Part shown: positions 1 through 5,871 of the stretch, piece after piece
Numbering within the stretch: position 1 is the stretch's first letter
Layout of the letters: each line of letters starts with the position of its first letter
Source: Chloroflexota bacterium
GTDB lineage: Bacteria > Chloroflexota > UBA11872
Length of the DNA stretch: 6,024 bases
Direction of reading: 5' to 3'
NCBI GenBank assembly: GCA_028875175.1
Contig: JAPPFO010000193.1
Coordinates: 1 to 6,024 of the forward strand
The notes under the pieces: generated by a model
Told to the model about the DNA's origin: nothing
The model's database searches: none
Seen by the model: the letters and a program-made list of their open reading frames with translations, nothing else
Translations under genes and position numbers: made by a program

Positions 1-540
1 GGCGGCCCGCGCGCCATGCTGTTCCGCAACGGCACGCACGTCTGCGACACCATCAACTCGTTCTCGACCGGCAATCCCACCGCCGTCTACGCCGTGGCCG
101 AAAAGGGCTTCGAGGACTACGGTCCGCGCTACGCCAGCGACGGCGGCCACGATCCCAACACCGACCCCGCCCTCAGCATCATGATCGAGTACGACAACGA
201 CGTGCGCGCCTTCTGGAACGCCTGCAAGACCATGCCCGGGCGCTACATCGGGCCGTTCGACATCTGGGGCGCCGAAGGCCGCATTCACCTCACGAACGAC
301 TACGCGGTGCTCTACGACGATCCCGAGGAAGGCCTGCGCGGCCGTGCCATCACGCCCACCCACTACAGCCAGGGACACATCGCCGGGCTTGTGACGGAGC
401 TTGTCGGCCTGATCCGCCACGGCGGCAAGCCCAGTTGCGACGGACGTCAGGCGCGCCAGGCGCTGGAAGTCCTCCTGGCTGCGCTCCAATCGCAGGCCGG
501 CGGCAACGTGCGAATCCAACTGCCGATTTCCGACGCTTGA
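1..540 (+). CDS. Gfo/Idh/MocA-family oxidoreductase, C-terminal part (5' end outside window)
   Basis: The frame is open from base 1 and ends at TGA 538-540, giving 179 visible residues; the NAD(P)-binding Rossmann half and the usual EKP motif lie upstream of the window. What remains fits the C-terminal alpha/beta domain of the family: an H-x-x-D segment (RNGTHVCD, visible residues 9-16) followed by a 'G-N-P-x-x-V' strand, a 'WGAEGRIHL' turn typical of the 'GteG.i' motif, and a closing helix rich in Ala/Leu ending in a 'V-x-L-P' strand. Family members are NAD(P)-dependent dehydrogenases acting on sugars, inositols and related polyols or their derivatives; the substrate cannot be read from this part. 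The residue four before the His, Asp in classical members, is Arg here. It lies 58 bases upstream of a flavin amine oxidase on the same strand, so the two are probably co-transcribed. The family call is fairly safe; the specific function is unknown. Confidence 0.8.
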   Translation, partial: GGPRAMLFRNGTHVCDTINSFSTGNPTAVYAVAEKGFEDYGPRYASDGGHDPNTDPALSIMIEYDNDVRAFWNACKTMPGRYIGPFDIWGAEGRIHLTNDYAVLYDDPEEGLRGRAITPTHYSQGHIAGLVTELVGLIRHGGKPSCDGRQARQALEVLLAALQSQAGGNVRIQLPISDA

Positions 541-581
541 TCGAGCCTGGCTCCCTTGCAATGCGGAGACTCGCCACTCTC

Positions 582-587
582 GGGAGG
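582..587 (+). promoter_or_regulatory. Shine-Dalgarno that sets the flavin oxidase start at 599
   Basis: GGGAGG lies 11 bases before ATG 599. The longer frame would begin at GTG 587, which overlaps this motif and so could not be served by it. The family fold also begins almost at once with the FAD-binding strand (YDVVVVGAG), which agrees with ATG 599. Confidence 0.65.
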
Positions 588-598
588 TGGTCGAACGC

Positions 599-1741
599 AT
601 GTATGACGTAGTCGTCGTCGGCGCGGGCGTTATGGGCAGCGCCACCGCCTATTGGCTCAGCCGGGCCGGCCGACGCGTGGCCCTGCTCGAACAGATCAGC
701 CCCGCCCACGTACGGGCGTCATCCGCCGACGAGTCCCGCACCATCAGGTACCAGTACCGCGGCCAGGCGGCTTATACCCGGATGGTGGCCGGCGCCGTCG
801 AGCTCTGGAAAGAGTTCGACCGCCAGTCGGGCACCGACTTCTACCGGGAAACCGGGACGCTCACCGTGCAGACCCAACCGGACTTCGAGCCTTTGCTCGA
901 CGGCTACCAGGGTCTGTGCGACCTGGGCTACATGCCGCGCTGGCTGGACGCCGACGATGTTCGCCAACAGTTTCCGCAGTTCACCAACGTGGACTCCGGC
1001 TACATCATGGAAGGCGTTGGCGGCTACATAGCTGCCGGACCCGCGACGCGCGCGCTGGCCGAGGCCGCTGCCGAACAGGGTGCAGATGTACTCACGGGCG
1101 CTGAAGTCGTCGAGTTCCGCGAGTCCGGCGGCCGCGTCACGTCCGTGGTGACACGCGATGGACGCGCGTTCGATGGCGACGTCATCGTCATCACGGCAGG
1201 CCCCTGGACCGCTCGCCTGCTCCCGAATCTCCCCGTCCGCGTGCAACCAACCGCCGCTCGCCTGCACTACTTGAAGCCCGAGGATCCGGCTGCCTACGAG
1301 TATCCGCGTCTCACGCCCTTTTCCGTCATGGACACGCAGTTCTACGGCTTCCCCGTGCATTGGCGCGGCTGCGTCAAGGTCGCCGACGACATGATCGGCG
1401 AGCCGTTCGATCCCGACCGCGACCGTGAGCACGAGGATCCCGTCGCCCTGGCCAAGCTACGCGACTTCCTGGGTCGCCACATGCCGGACCTTCGCGACGC
1501 CGAAGTCGTCTACAGCAAGACCTGCACCTACTCCATGACCCCGGACTCGGACTTCATCATCGACAGCGTGCCGAACCTCGACAACGCGCTGGTGGCAGCC
1601 GGATTCTCAGGCCACGGGTTCAAGTTCGGCATCCTGATCGGACAGATCATGGCCGACCTCGCCACCCGTGGCGCCACGTCCTGGAACTTGGGCCGCTTCC
1701 GCCTAAGTCGCGAGACGTCGGCGGTCAGCCAGCACTGGTAG
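599..1741 (+). CDS. FAD-dependent amine oxidase, monomeric sarcosine oxidase / N-methyltryptophan oxidase family
   Basis: The 380-residue product matches the usual 370-390 of the family. These cytosolic flavoenzymes oxidise secondary amino acids with O2, giving the primary amine, an aldehyde (formaldehyde for sarcosine) and H2O2. Visible signatures are the N-terminal dinucleotide fold G8-x-G10-x-x-G13 with Glu31 at the end of the second strand; the 'SRTIRYQY' segment (46-53) with Arg47 and Arg50 matching the conserved arginines; a 'FYGFP' strand; Lys260, matching the O2-activating Lys265 of Bacillus MonoSOX; Cys309 in 'TCTYSMTPD', matching the covalent FAD attachment Cys315; and 'GFSGHGFKF' (335-343) with Lys342. 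Two histidines of the classical enzymes (44/45 and 269 in MonoSOX) are replaced, so sarcosine itself may not be the substrate. ATG 599 is preferred to GTG 587 on Shine-Dalgarno position. It lies 58 bases after a Gfo/Idh/MocA gene and ends 18 bases from a convergent M19-family gene. The family is secure; the substrate is open. Confidence 0.88.
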   Translation: MYDVVVVGAGVMGSATAYWLSRAGRRVALLEQISPAHVRASSADESRTIRYQYRGQAAYTRMVAGAVELWKEFDRQSGTDFYRETGTLTVQTQPDFEPLLDGYQGLCDLGYMPRWLDADDVRQQFPQFTNVDSGYIMEGVGGYIAAGPATRALAEAAAEQGADVLTGAEVVEFRESGGRVTSVVTRDGRAFDGDVIVITAGPWTARLLPNLPVRVQPTAARLHYLKPEDPAAYEYPRLTPFSVMDTQFYGFPVHWRGCVKVADDMIGEPFDPDRDREHEDPVALAKLRDFLGRHMPDLRDAEVVYSKTCTYSMTPDSDFIIDSVPNLDNALVAAGFSGHGFKFGILIGQIMADLATRGATSWNLGRFRLSRETSAVSQHW

Positions 1742-1759
1742 ACGACGCGCCGCTGGCGG

Positions 1760-2779
1760 TCAGTCGCGCCACACCTCGCCGAACAGCCGCAGCCAGTTTC
1801 CGCCCAGGATCTTGCGCGCGTCGTCTTCGCCGTAACCTCGCCGCAGCAGGCCGTCCGCCACGTTCACGAATTCCAACGGACCCGCAAACCCGTGCAAGTG
1901 GCGGTACGGTTGCGGCACGTCGCCGTACTTCAGAAACGGCTCGTGACCGTGCGACGAGCCGATCCAGGCGAACCACTCGCGACTCTGGCCCATGCAAAAG
2001 TCGGTACCGATGGCCACCTGGTCCGCGCCAACCATGTCCACCAGGTAATCGACCGCGTCCAGGTAGTCGTCCAGCGTCGAGTCGTATTGGTGGCGATGGT
2101 GGTTGGGAAACGCGTTCGCGCCCACGATGCCGCCCTTGGCGGTCAGCGCGCGAATCGCCTCGTCCGTCTTGTTTCGCGGATAGTCCGTCTGTGAGCGCGC
2201 GTTCGCGTGCGTGAACACCACCGGCTGCTCCGAGTGCTCGATGGTGTCAAGCACCGTGCGGTCGCCCACGTGCGAGAGGTCGATCAGGATCCCCAGCGTG
2301 TTCATCTCGCGGATCGCGGCCAGGCCAAGAACGCTCAGGCCTTCGTCCGTCCGCTCCCAGCAGCCATTCCCGAACAGGTTCCGCTCGTTGTATGTCAGCT
2401 GCACAATTCGCACGCCCAGGGCGTGAAATAGGCGGAAGCGCCGCACGTCGCTCTCCACCGGCGTCGCGTTCTGCCACCCCAGGATGATCCCGGTGCGTCC
2501 CTCCGCCTTGGCGGCCTGAATGTCGGCCACCGTGTGAATCGGCCTGATGTACTCGCTGTACTCCTCGAACCAGTGCAGCCAGGTCGTGATGTTGTCCAGG
2601 GTCTCCTGGAAGTTGTGCCAGATGGCCGACGTCGCGTTGCAGGCCGTGACCCCGCCGTCCCGCAGCTCACGAAAGATCTGTTCCGCGCCCCAGTTGCTGG
2701 TGTCGAGCCCGTCGATTACCACGGCCGACTCAAACAGGCGGCGAGCCGCCGCGCTGGGAACCACTTGCTCAGTCGTCAT
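1760..2779 (-). CDS. M19 (membrane/renal dipeptidase) family protein, divergent metal site
   Basis: The 339-residue product is typical for bacterial M19 proteins, which are amidohydrolase-fold zinc enzymes that cleave dipeptides. Conserved blocks include 'VQLTYNERN' (126-134), 'GCWERTDEGLS' (139-149), 'MNTLGILIDLSHVG' (159-172), 'THANARS' (190-196), 'PRNKTDEAIRA' (201-211), 'AIGTDF' (256-261) and a C-terminal 'GGNWLRLFGEVW'. By alignment from memory to human renal dipeptidase, His170, His191 and Asp260 match metal or catalytic residues. The N-terminal H-x-D pair is Leu25 and Thr27 ('IDGLDTS'), and the bridging Glu is Gln103 ('LGWQNA'). No signal peptide or membrane segment is seen, so it is probably cytosolic. 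ATG 2779 is chosen because GGAGG sits 5 bases upstream and the family fold starts about 20 residues later. The gene runs convergent to the flavin oxidase and divergent from clpB. Peptidase activity is uncertain; the M19-like fold is well supported. Confidence 0.87.
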   Translation of the reverse strand: MTTEQVVPSAAARRLFESAVVIDGLDTSNWGAEQIFRELRDGGVTACNATSAIWHNFQETLDNITTWLHWFEEYSEYIRPIHTVADIQAAKAEGRTGIILGWQNATPVESDVRRFRLFHALGVRIVQLTYNERNLFGNGCWERTDEGLSVLGLAAIREMNTLGILIDLSHVGDRTVLDTIEHSEQPVVFTHANARSQTDYPRNKTDEAIRALTAKGGIVGANAFPNHHRHQYDSTLDDYLDAVDYLVDMVGADQVAIGTDFCMGQSREWFAWIGSSHGHEPFLKYGDVPQPYRHLHGFAGPLEFVNVADGLLRRGYGEDDARKILGGNWLRLFGEVWRD

Positions 2780-2784
2780 CGCCG

Positions 2785-2789
2785 CCTCC
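2785..2789 (-). promoter_or_regulatory. Shine-Dalgarno that sets the M19-family start at 2779
   Basis: On the minus strand GGAGG is followed by CGGCG and then ATG, a 5-base spacing. An in-frame ATG 65 codons upstream (2974) has no comparable site and would add a Pro/Ala/Arg-rich stretch unlike the family. This decides the downstream start. Confidence 0.65.
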
Positions 2790-2998
2790 GCCCGTCCGGG
2801 CCTGGCGCTTCGTCCTGCGCCCGCGAGCATAACCGGCGCCTGAGCGGCCGTCGGCGCGCCCTGCTGTGCAGGGACAACGACACGGTTCTTCGGGCGCGCT
2901 CCGCCCACGAAGCACCTCGCCGTGGTCGCGTGACATCGCCCGCACACTTGGTCTTCAACCTTGACCCGGACCATACCTGCATCCCGTACTCACATAGA

Positions 2999-3019
2999 CT
3001 TGATAGAGAGACACTCAAG
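2999..3019. promoter_or_regulatory. HAIR-type inverted repeat (candidate HspR operator) of clpB
   Basis: The sequence reads CTTGATA, 7 bases, ACTCAAG. The HspR-associated inverted repeat consensus is CTTGAGT-N7-ACTCAAG; the right half is 7/7, the left half 5/7, and the spacer is exactly 7. The outer arms form a perfect 6-base palindrome, ACTTGA (2998-3003) and TCAAGT (3015-3020). It covers the -35 box and most of the promoter spacer, where a bound repressor would block RNA polymerase. HspR is a MerR-family repressor known in Streptomyces, Mycobacterium and other bacteria for the dnaK operon and clpB. The hspR gene is not in this window, so the regulator is inferred from the site and the downstream gene. 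Confidence 0.75.
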
Positions 3020-3028
3020 TGATATAAA
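3000..3028 (+). promoter_or_regulatory. Sigma70-type promoter of clpB with extended -10
   Basis: TTGATA (3000-3005) is separated by 17 bases from TATAAA (3023-3028), and a TG at 3020-3021 sits one base before the -10, making an extended -10. Each box is 5/6 to the consensus (TTGACA, TATAAT). The expected transcription start is near 3034-3036, giving a leader of about 60 bases. The -35 and spacer lie inside the HAIR-type repeat. This is the best promoter in the window and points to housekeeping-sigma transcription held down by a repressor, not to an alternative heat-shock sigma. Confidence 0.75.
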
Positions 3029-3077
3029 GGCTTCGGGCGAAGGTTTTGGGGGCGGTCTCCCAGCTAGGTCGGCGGAC

Positions 3078-3084
3078 GAGGAGG
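3078..3084 (+). promoter_or_regulatory. Shine-Dalgarno that sets the clpB start at 3094
   Basis: GAGGAGG is followed by 9 bases and then ATG 3094. The frame is open back to a TTG at 3046, but that start lacks a good site and would add 16 residues that are not part of the Clp N-domain, which begins at 'MTFDINRFTERSQQAI'. Confidence 0.75.
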
Positions 3085-3093
3085 TTCGCGGAT

Positions 3094-5688
3094 ATGACGT
3101 TTGACATAAACCGATTCACCGAGCGGTCGCAGCAGGCCATCAGCCAGGCCGCCAGCCTGGCCGCCGATCGCGGGCACGCCCAGGTTCGACCCGAGCACCT
3201 GCTGGCCGCCCTGTTGGCGGACGCCGATGGAATTGCCGCCACCACGCTGGAGCGCTCCGGGGCTTCACTCACGGATATTCGGTCAACGACCGAGCAGGCG
3301 CTGCAACGGATTCCCCGGGTCAGCGGCGACGCCGCGTCCCCGCAGCTGGCACAAGCGGCGCGCGACGTCCTGGTACGCAGCCATGACGAACTAGCGGCGT
3401 TCGGTGACGAGTACGTATCCACCGAGCACCTGCTGCTGGCCCTGCTGGAGCACGGGGACACGGCGTCTCGTCTGCTACGCGACGCGGGTATCACCCGCGA
3501 GTCCGTACTCGCGGCGCTACGCGAAGTGCGCGGCGCACAGCGAGTCACCTCGCAGTCGCCCGAGGCTTCGTTCGACGCCCTGGCCAAATACGCCGTCGAC
3601 CTTACCGACCTGGCCGACCGCGGCAAGCTCGACCCGGTGATCGGGCGCGACGAAGAAATCCGCCGCGTCATCCAGATCTTGAGCCGCCGAACCAAGAACA
3701 ACCCCGTGCTCCTCGGTGAGCCCGGCGTCGGTAAGACCGCCATCGTTGAAGGCCTCGCTCAGCGGATCGTGCGCGGCGACGTGCCCGAGGGACTCAAGAA
3801 CAAGCGTGTGCTGGCGCTGGACTTCGGCGCGATGGTGGCCGGCGCCAAGTATCGGGGCGAGTTCGAGGAGCGTCTGAAGGCGGTCCTGCAGGAAATCACC
3901 GCTGCCGAGGGCGAGATCGTGCCCTTCATCGACGAACTGCACACCGTCGTCGGCGCCGGCGCGGCCGAAGGCGCTATGGACGCCGCCAATATGCTCAAGC
4001 CCATGCTGGCGCGCGGCGAGCTGCATGCCGTTGGCGCCACCACGCTCAACGAACACCGCAAGCACGTGGAGTCCGACGCCGCCCTCGAACGGCGCTTTCA
4101 GCCGGTCCTGGTCGACGAACCGTCGGTCGAGGACACCATCTCGATCCTGCGCGGTCTCCGGGACCGATACGAGACGCACCACCAGGTCCAGATTCGCGAC
4201 AGCGCGCTGATTGCCGCCGCGTCCCTGGCGCATCGCTACATTGCCGACCGCCAGTTGCCCGACAAGGCCATCGACGCCGTCGACGAAGCCGCCAGCCGCC
4301 TGCGCATGGAGCTGACCTCGGCCCCGGCGGAGCTTGACGAACTCAACCGCAAGGTCGTGCAGCTCGAAATCGAGCGCGAGGGCCTGCGCAAGGAGTCGGA
4401 CGACGCCTCCCGCGAGCGCCTGGCCTTGCTTGAAGCCGAACTGGCCACCCTCCAGGAAGATCAGCGCTCATTGCAGGCCTGCTGGGACCGTGAACTGGCG
4501 GCCGCCGACGGTATCGCCGACCTCAAGCGCCGCGTCGATGAATTGCAGACCGAGTTGGAACGAGCCACCCGCGAGATGGACCTCGAAACCGCGGCGCGCA
4601 TTCGCTACGGCGAGCTTCGCGACGCACGGCAGGCTCTTTCGGACGCCGAGGACGCGATCAAGGGTGGCAACCGGCTGGTCCGGCAGGAGGTCGACGAAGA
4701 AGACATCGCCGATGTCGTGGCCCAGTGGACCGGCATCCCCGTGAACAAGCTGCTGGAAGGCGACGCGCGCAAGCTGCTGCAACTGGAAGAGCGGCTACAC
4801 GCCCGCGTCGTGGGCCAGGACAACGCCGTGCACGCCGTATCGACCGCTGTGCGCCGCGCCCGCGCCGGTCTGCAGGATCCCAACCGGCCCTTGGGCTCGC
4901 TGCTGTTTCTGGGACCCACTGGCGTCGGCAAGACCGAACTGGCCCGCGCCCTCGCCGAGCAGCTCTTCGACGACGAACAGGCGCTCATCCGGCTGGACAT
5001 GAGCGAATACATGGAGCGGCACGCCGTCAGCCGAATGATCGGCGCGCCGCCCGGCTACGTGGGCTACGACGAGGCCGGCCAGCTGACCGAAGCCGTGCGC
5101 CGCCACCTCTACAGCGTTGTGCTCTTCGATGAGGTCGAAAAGGCGCACCCCGATGTCCTCAACGCCCTCTTGCAAATCCTCGACGACGGACGCCTGACCG
5201 ACGGCCACGGCCGCCTGGTCGACTTCCGCAACGTCGTGGTCATCCTCACCAGCAACATCGGCAGCGCCGCCATCGTGGACGCCCTGGCGGTGCGGCCCGA
5301 GGAGGCTGGCGCCCAGGCGCTCGCTGCCGCCCGCGCCCACTTTCGGCCGGAACTCCTCAACCGCCTGGACGACATCGTCGTCTTCCACGCGCTGACCCGC
5401 GTACAGCTACGCGAAATCGTCGGTCTGCGCGTCGCCGAGGTAAACCGCCGCCTGGCCGACCGGGCGATCGAACTCAGCTTGTCGGAGGAAGCCCTCGACC
5501 TCCTGGCCGAGCAGGGATACGACCCGTCCTACGGCGCGCGCCCCCTGCGCCGAGCTATCCAGCGGACGCTCCTGGACTCGCTGTCCGACCGCCTTCTCCA
5601 GGGCGAAATTTCGGAAGGATCCCGCGTGGCCGTCGGCGTGGACAACGGCGGCCTCAGCTTCCGGTCCGAGGAACCGCTGGCGGCCTAG
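3094..5688 (+). CDS. clpB: ATP-dependent chaperone ClpB (Hsp100 disaggregase)
   Basis: The 864-residue product is full length for ClpB (about 855-870). ClpB is a cytosolic hexamer that, with DnaK/DnaJ/GrpE, threads aggregated proteins through its pore for refolding. Domains in order: Clp N-domain with two repeats (about 1-145; 'EHLLAALL' and 'EHLLLALL'); first AAA+ module with Walker A GEPGVGKT (Lys214), pore loop 'KYRGEFEER' (Tyr253), Walker B ending Asp280-Glu281 and arginine finger 'ERRF' (332-335); coiled-coil middle domain (about 405-525, with 'KESDDASRERL'), full length, which marks ClpB and not ClpA/ClpC; second AAA+ module with Walker A GPTGVGKT (Lys613), pore loop GYVGY (654-658), Walker B 'VVLFDE' (679-680) and sensor-2 'GARPLRR'. 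No ClpP-docking IGF/L loop is seen. Two oddities are a proline (Pro277) in the first Walker B strand and a C-terminus ending Leu-Ala-Ala. The gene is monocistronic by context: its own promoter with a HAIR-type operator, and a hairpin after the stop. Confidence 0.98.
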   Translation: MTFDINRFTERSQQAISQAASLAADRGHAQVRPEHLLAALLADADGIAATTLERSGASLTDIRSTTEQALQRIPRVSGDAASPQLAQAARDVLVRSHDELAAFGDEYVSTEHLLLALLEHGDTASRLLRDAGITRESVLAALREVRGAQRVTSQSPEASFDALAKYAVDLTDLADRGKLDPVIGRDEEIRRVIQILSRRTKNNPVLLGEPGVGKTAIVEGLAQRIVRGDVPEGLKNKRVLALDFGAMVAGAKYRGEFEERLKAVLQEITAAEGEIVPFIDELHTVVGAGAAEGAMDAANMLKPMLARGELHAVGATTLNEHRKHVESDAALERRFQPVLVDEPSVEDTISILRGLRDRYETHHQVQIRDSALIAAASLAHRYIADRQLPDKAIDAVDEAASRLRMELTSAPAELDELNRKVVQLEIEREGLRKESDDASRERLALLEAELATLQEDQRSLQACWDRELAAADGIADLKRRVDELQTELERATREMDLETAARIRYGELRDARQALSDAEDAIKGGNRLVRQEVDEEDIADVVAQWTGIPVNKLLEGDARKLLQLEERLHARVVGQDNAVHAVSTAVRRARAGLQDPNRPLGSLLFLGPTGVGKTELARALAEQLFDDEQALIRLDMSEYMERHAVSRMIGAPPGYVGYDEAGQLTEAVRRHLYSVVLFDEVEKAHPDVLNALLQILDDGRLTDGHGRLVDFRNVVVILTSNIGSAAIVDALAVRPEEAGAQALAAARAHFRPELLNRLDDIVVFHALTRVQLREIVGLRVAEVNRRLADRAIELSLSEEALDLLAEQGYDPSYGARPLRRAIQRTLLDSLSDRLLQGEISEGSRVAVGVDNGGLSFRSEEPLAA

Positions 5689-5707
5689 TCGTGGCGAGGT
5701 CCGGTCC

Positions 5708-5742
5708 GGGTTGGGTCGTCGCCTGCTGGCGGCGCCCAGCCC
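5708..5742 (+). terminator. Probable intrinsic terminator of clpB
   Basis: The hairpin begins 19 bases after the clpB stop. The left arm 5708-5723 pairs with the right arm 5728-5742 around a TGCT loop. There are 15 pairs, two of them G-U, with one bulged T at 5716. Only TTT followed by GT comes after the stem, so the U-tract is weak. It would stop clpB transcription before the gene at 5872. The stem is seen directly; its terminator role is inferred. Confidence 0.6.
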
Positions 5743-5855
5743 TTTGTCGGGGCGCAAGGTCTCGGCAATACCGGAAAGTGACGTCGCCGAATCTGCTGCC
5801 GCTAGACGCATCCTTGTATGCTTCGTACCTGAACATGCGAGGTTGATTCCCACGC

Positions 5856-5863
5856 GAAGGTGA
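5856..5863 (+). promoter_or_regulatory. Shine-Dalgarno of the gene starting at 5872
   Basis: GAAGGTGA matches the anti-Shine-Dalgarno complement GGAGGTGA at 7 of 8 bases and lies 8 bases before ATG 5872. It strongly supports a real gene start although only 51 codons are in view. Confidence 0.7.
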
Positions 5864-5871
5864 GCCCAAAA

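Larger units (their letters stand above)
2780..3093. other. Divergent intergenic region between the M19-family gene and clpB
   Basis: This 314-base stretch has no convincing gene. Its clpB-proximal third is less GC-rich and holds the clpB promoter, the HAIR-type operator and the clpB ribosome binding site, listed separately. The part from 2790 to about 2985 is GC-rich, and I see nothing in it beyond the open extension of the M19 frame. A promoter for the minus-strand gene must lie here, but no strong -35/-10 pair stands out. I see no CIRCE repeat (TTAGCACTC-N9-GAGTGCTAA) and no sigma32-type -10 (CCCCAT). Confidence 0.7.

Noticed and set aside
1720..1763. A 9-base direct repeat GGCGGTCAG at 1720-1728 and 1755-1763, and short GCCAGC/GCTGGC arms, around the two convergent stop codons
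   Set aside because: Both copies lie in or next to coding sequence, the arms are only 6 bases with an 18-base loop, and there is no T-tract; chance similarity in GC-rich DNA is enough.
2950..2966. GGTC/GACC inverted repeat with a 9-base spacer upstream of the clpB operator, considered as a second operator
   Set aside because: The arms are only 4 bases and do not match the HAIR pattern.
2780..2974. A 65-codon upstream extension of the M19-family gene, from an ATG at 2974
   Set aside because: It lacks a Shine-Dalgarno, is rich in Arg/Ala/Pro like random GC-rich DNA, shows no signal peptide, and the ATG at 2779 has GGAGG at good spacing.
3031..3047. A small inverted repeat CTTC/GAAG followed by TTTT just after the clpB transcription start
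   Set aside because: A 4-pair stem is too weak for a terminator or thermometer; no Shine-Dalgarno is sequestered by it.
3015..5388. Several long open frames antisense to clpB (for example 3015-3743, 3517-4233 and 4795-5388)
   Set aside because: They lie fully or almost fully inside a certain clpB frame, have compositions expected from reversed GC-rich codons, and show no recognisable domain.
5817..5822. TATGCT as a -10 box for the gene at 5872
   Set aside because: No acceptable -35 lies 16-18 bases upstream, so it was not listed as a promoter.
5689..5871. Possible small gene, riboswitch or tRNA between clpB and the next gene
   Set aside because: Apart from the hairpin at 5708-5742 and the ribosome binding site, I see no coding frame with a start signal and no cloverleaf or conserved RNA core.
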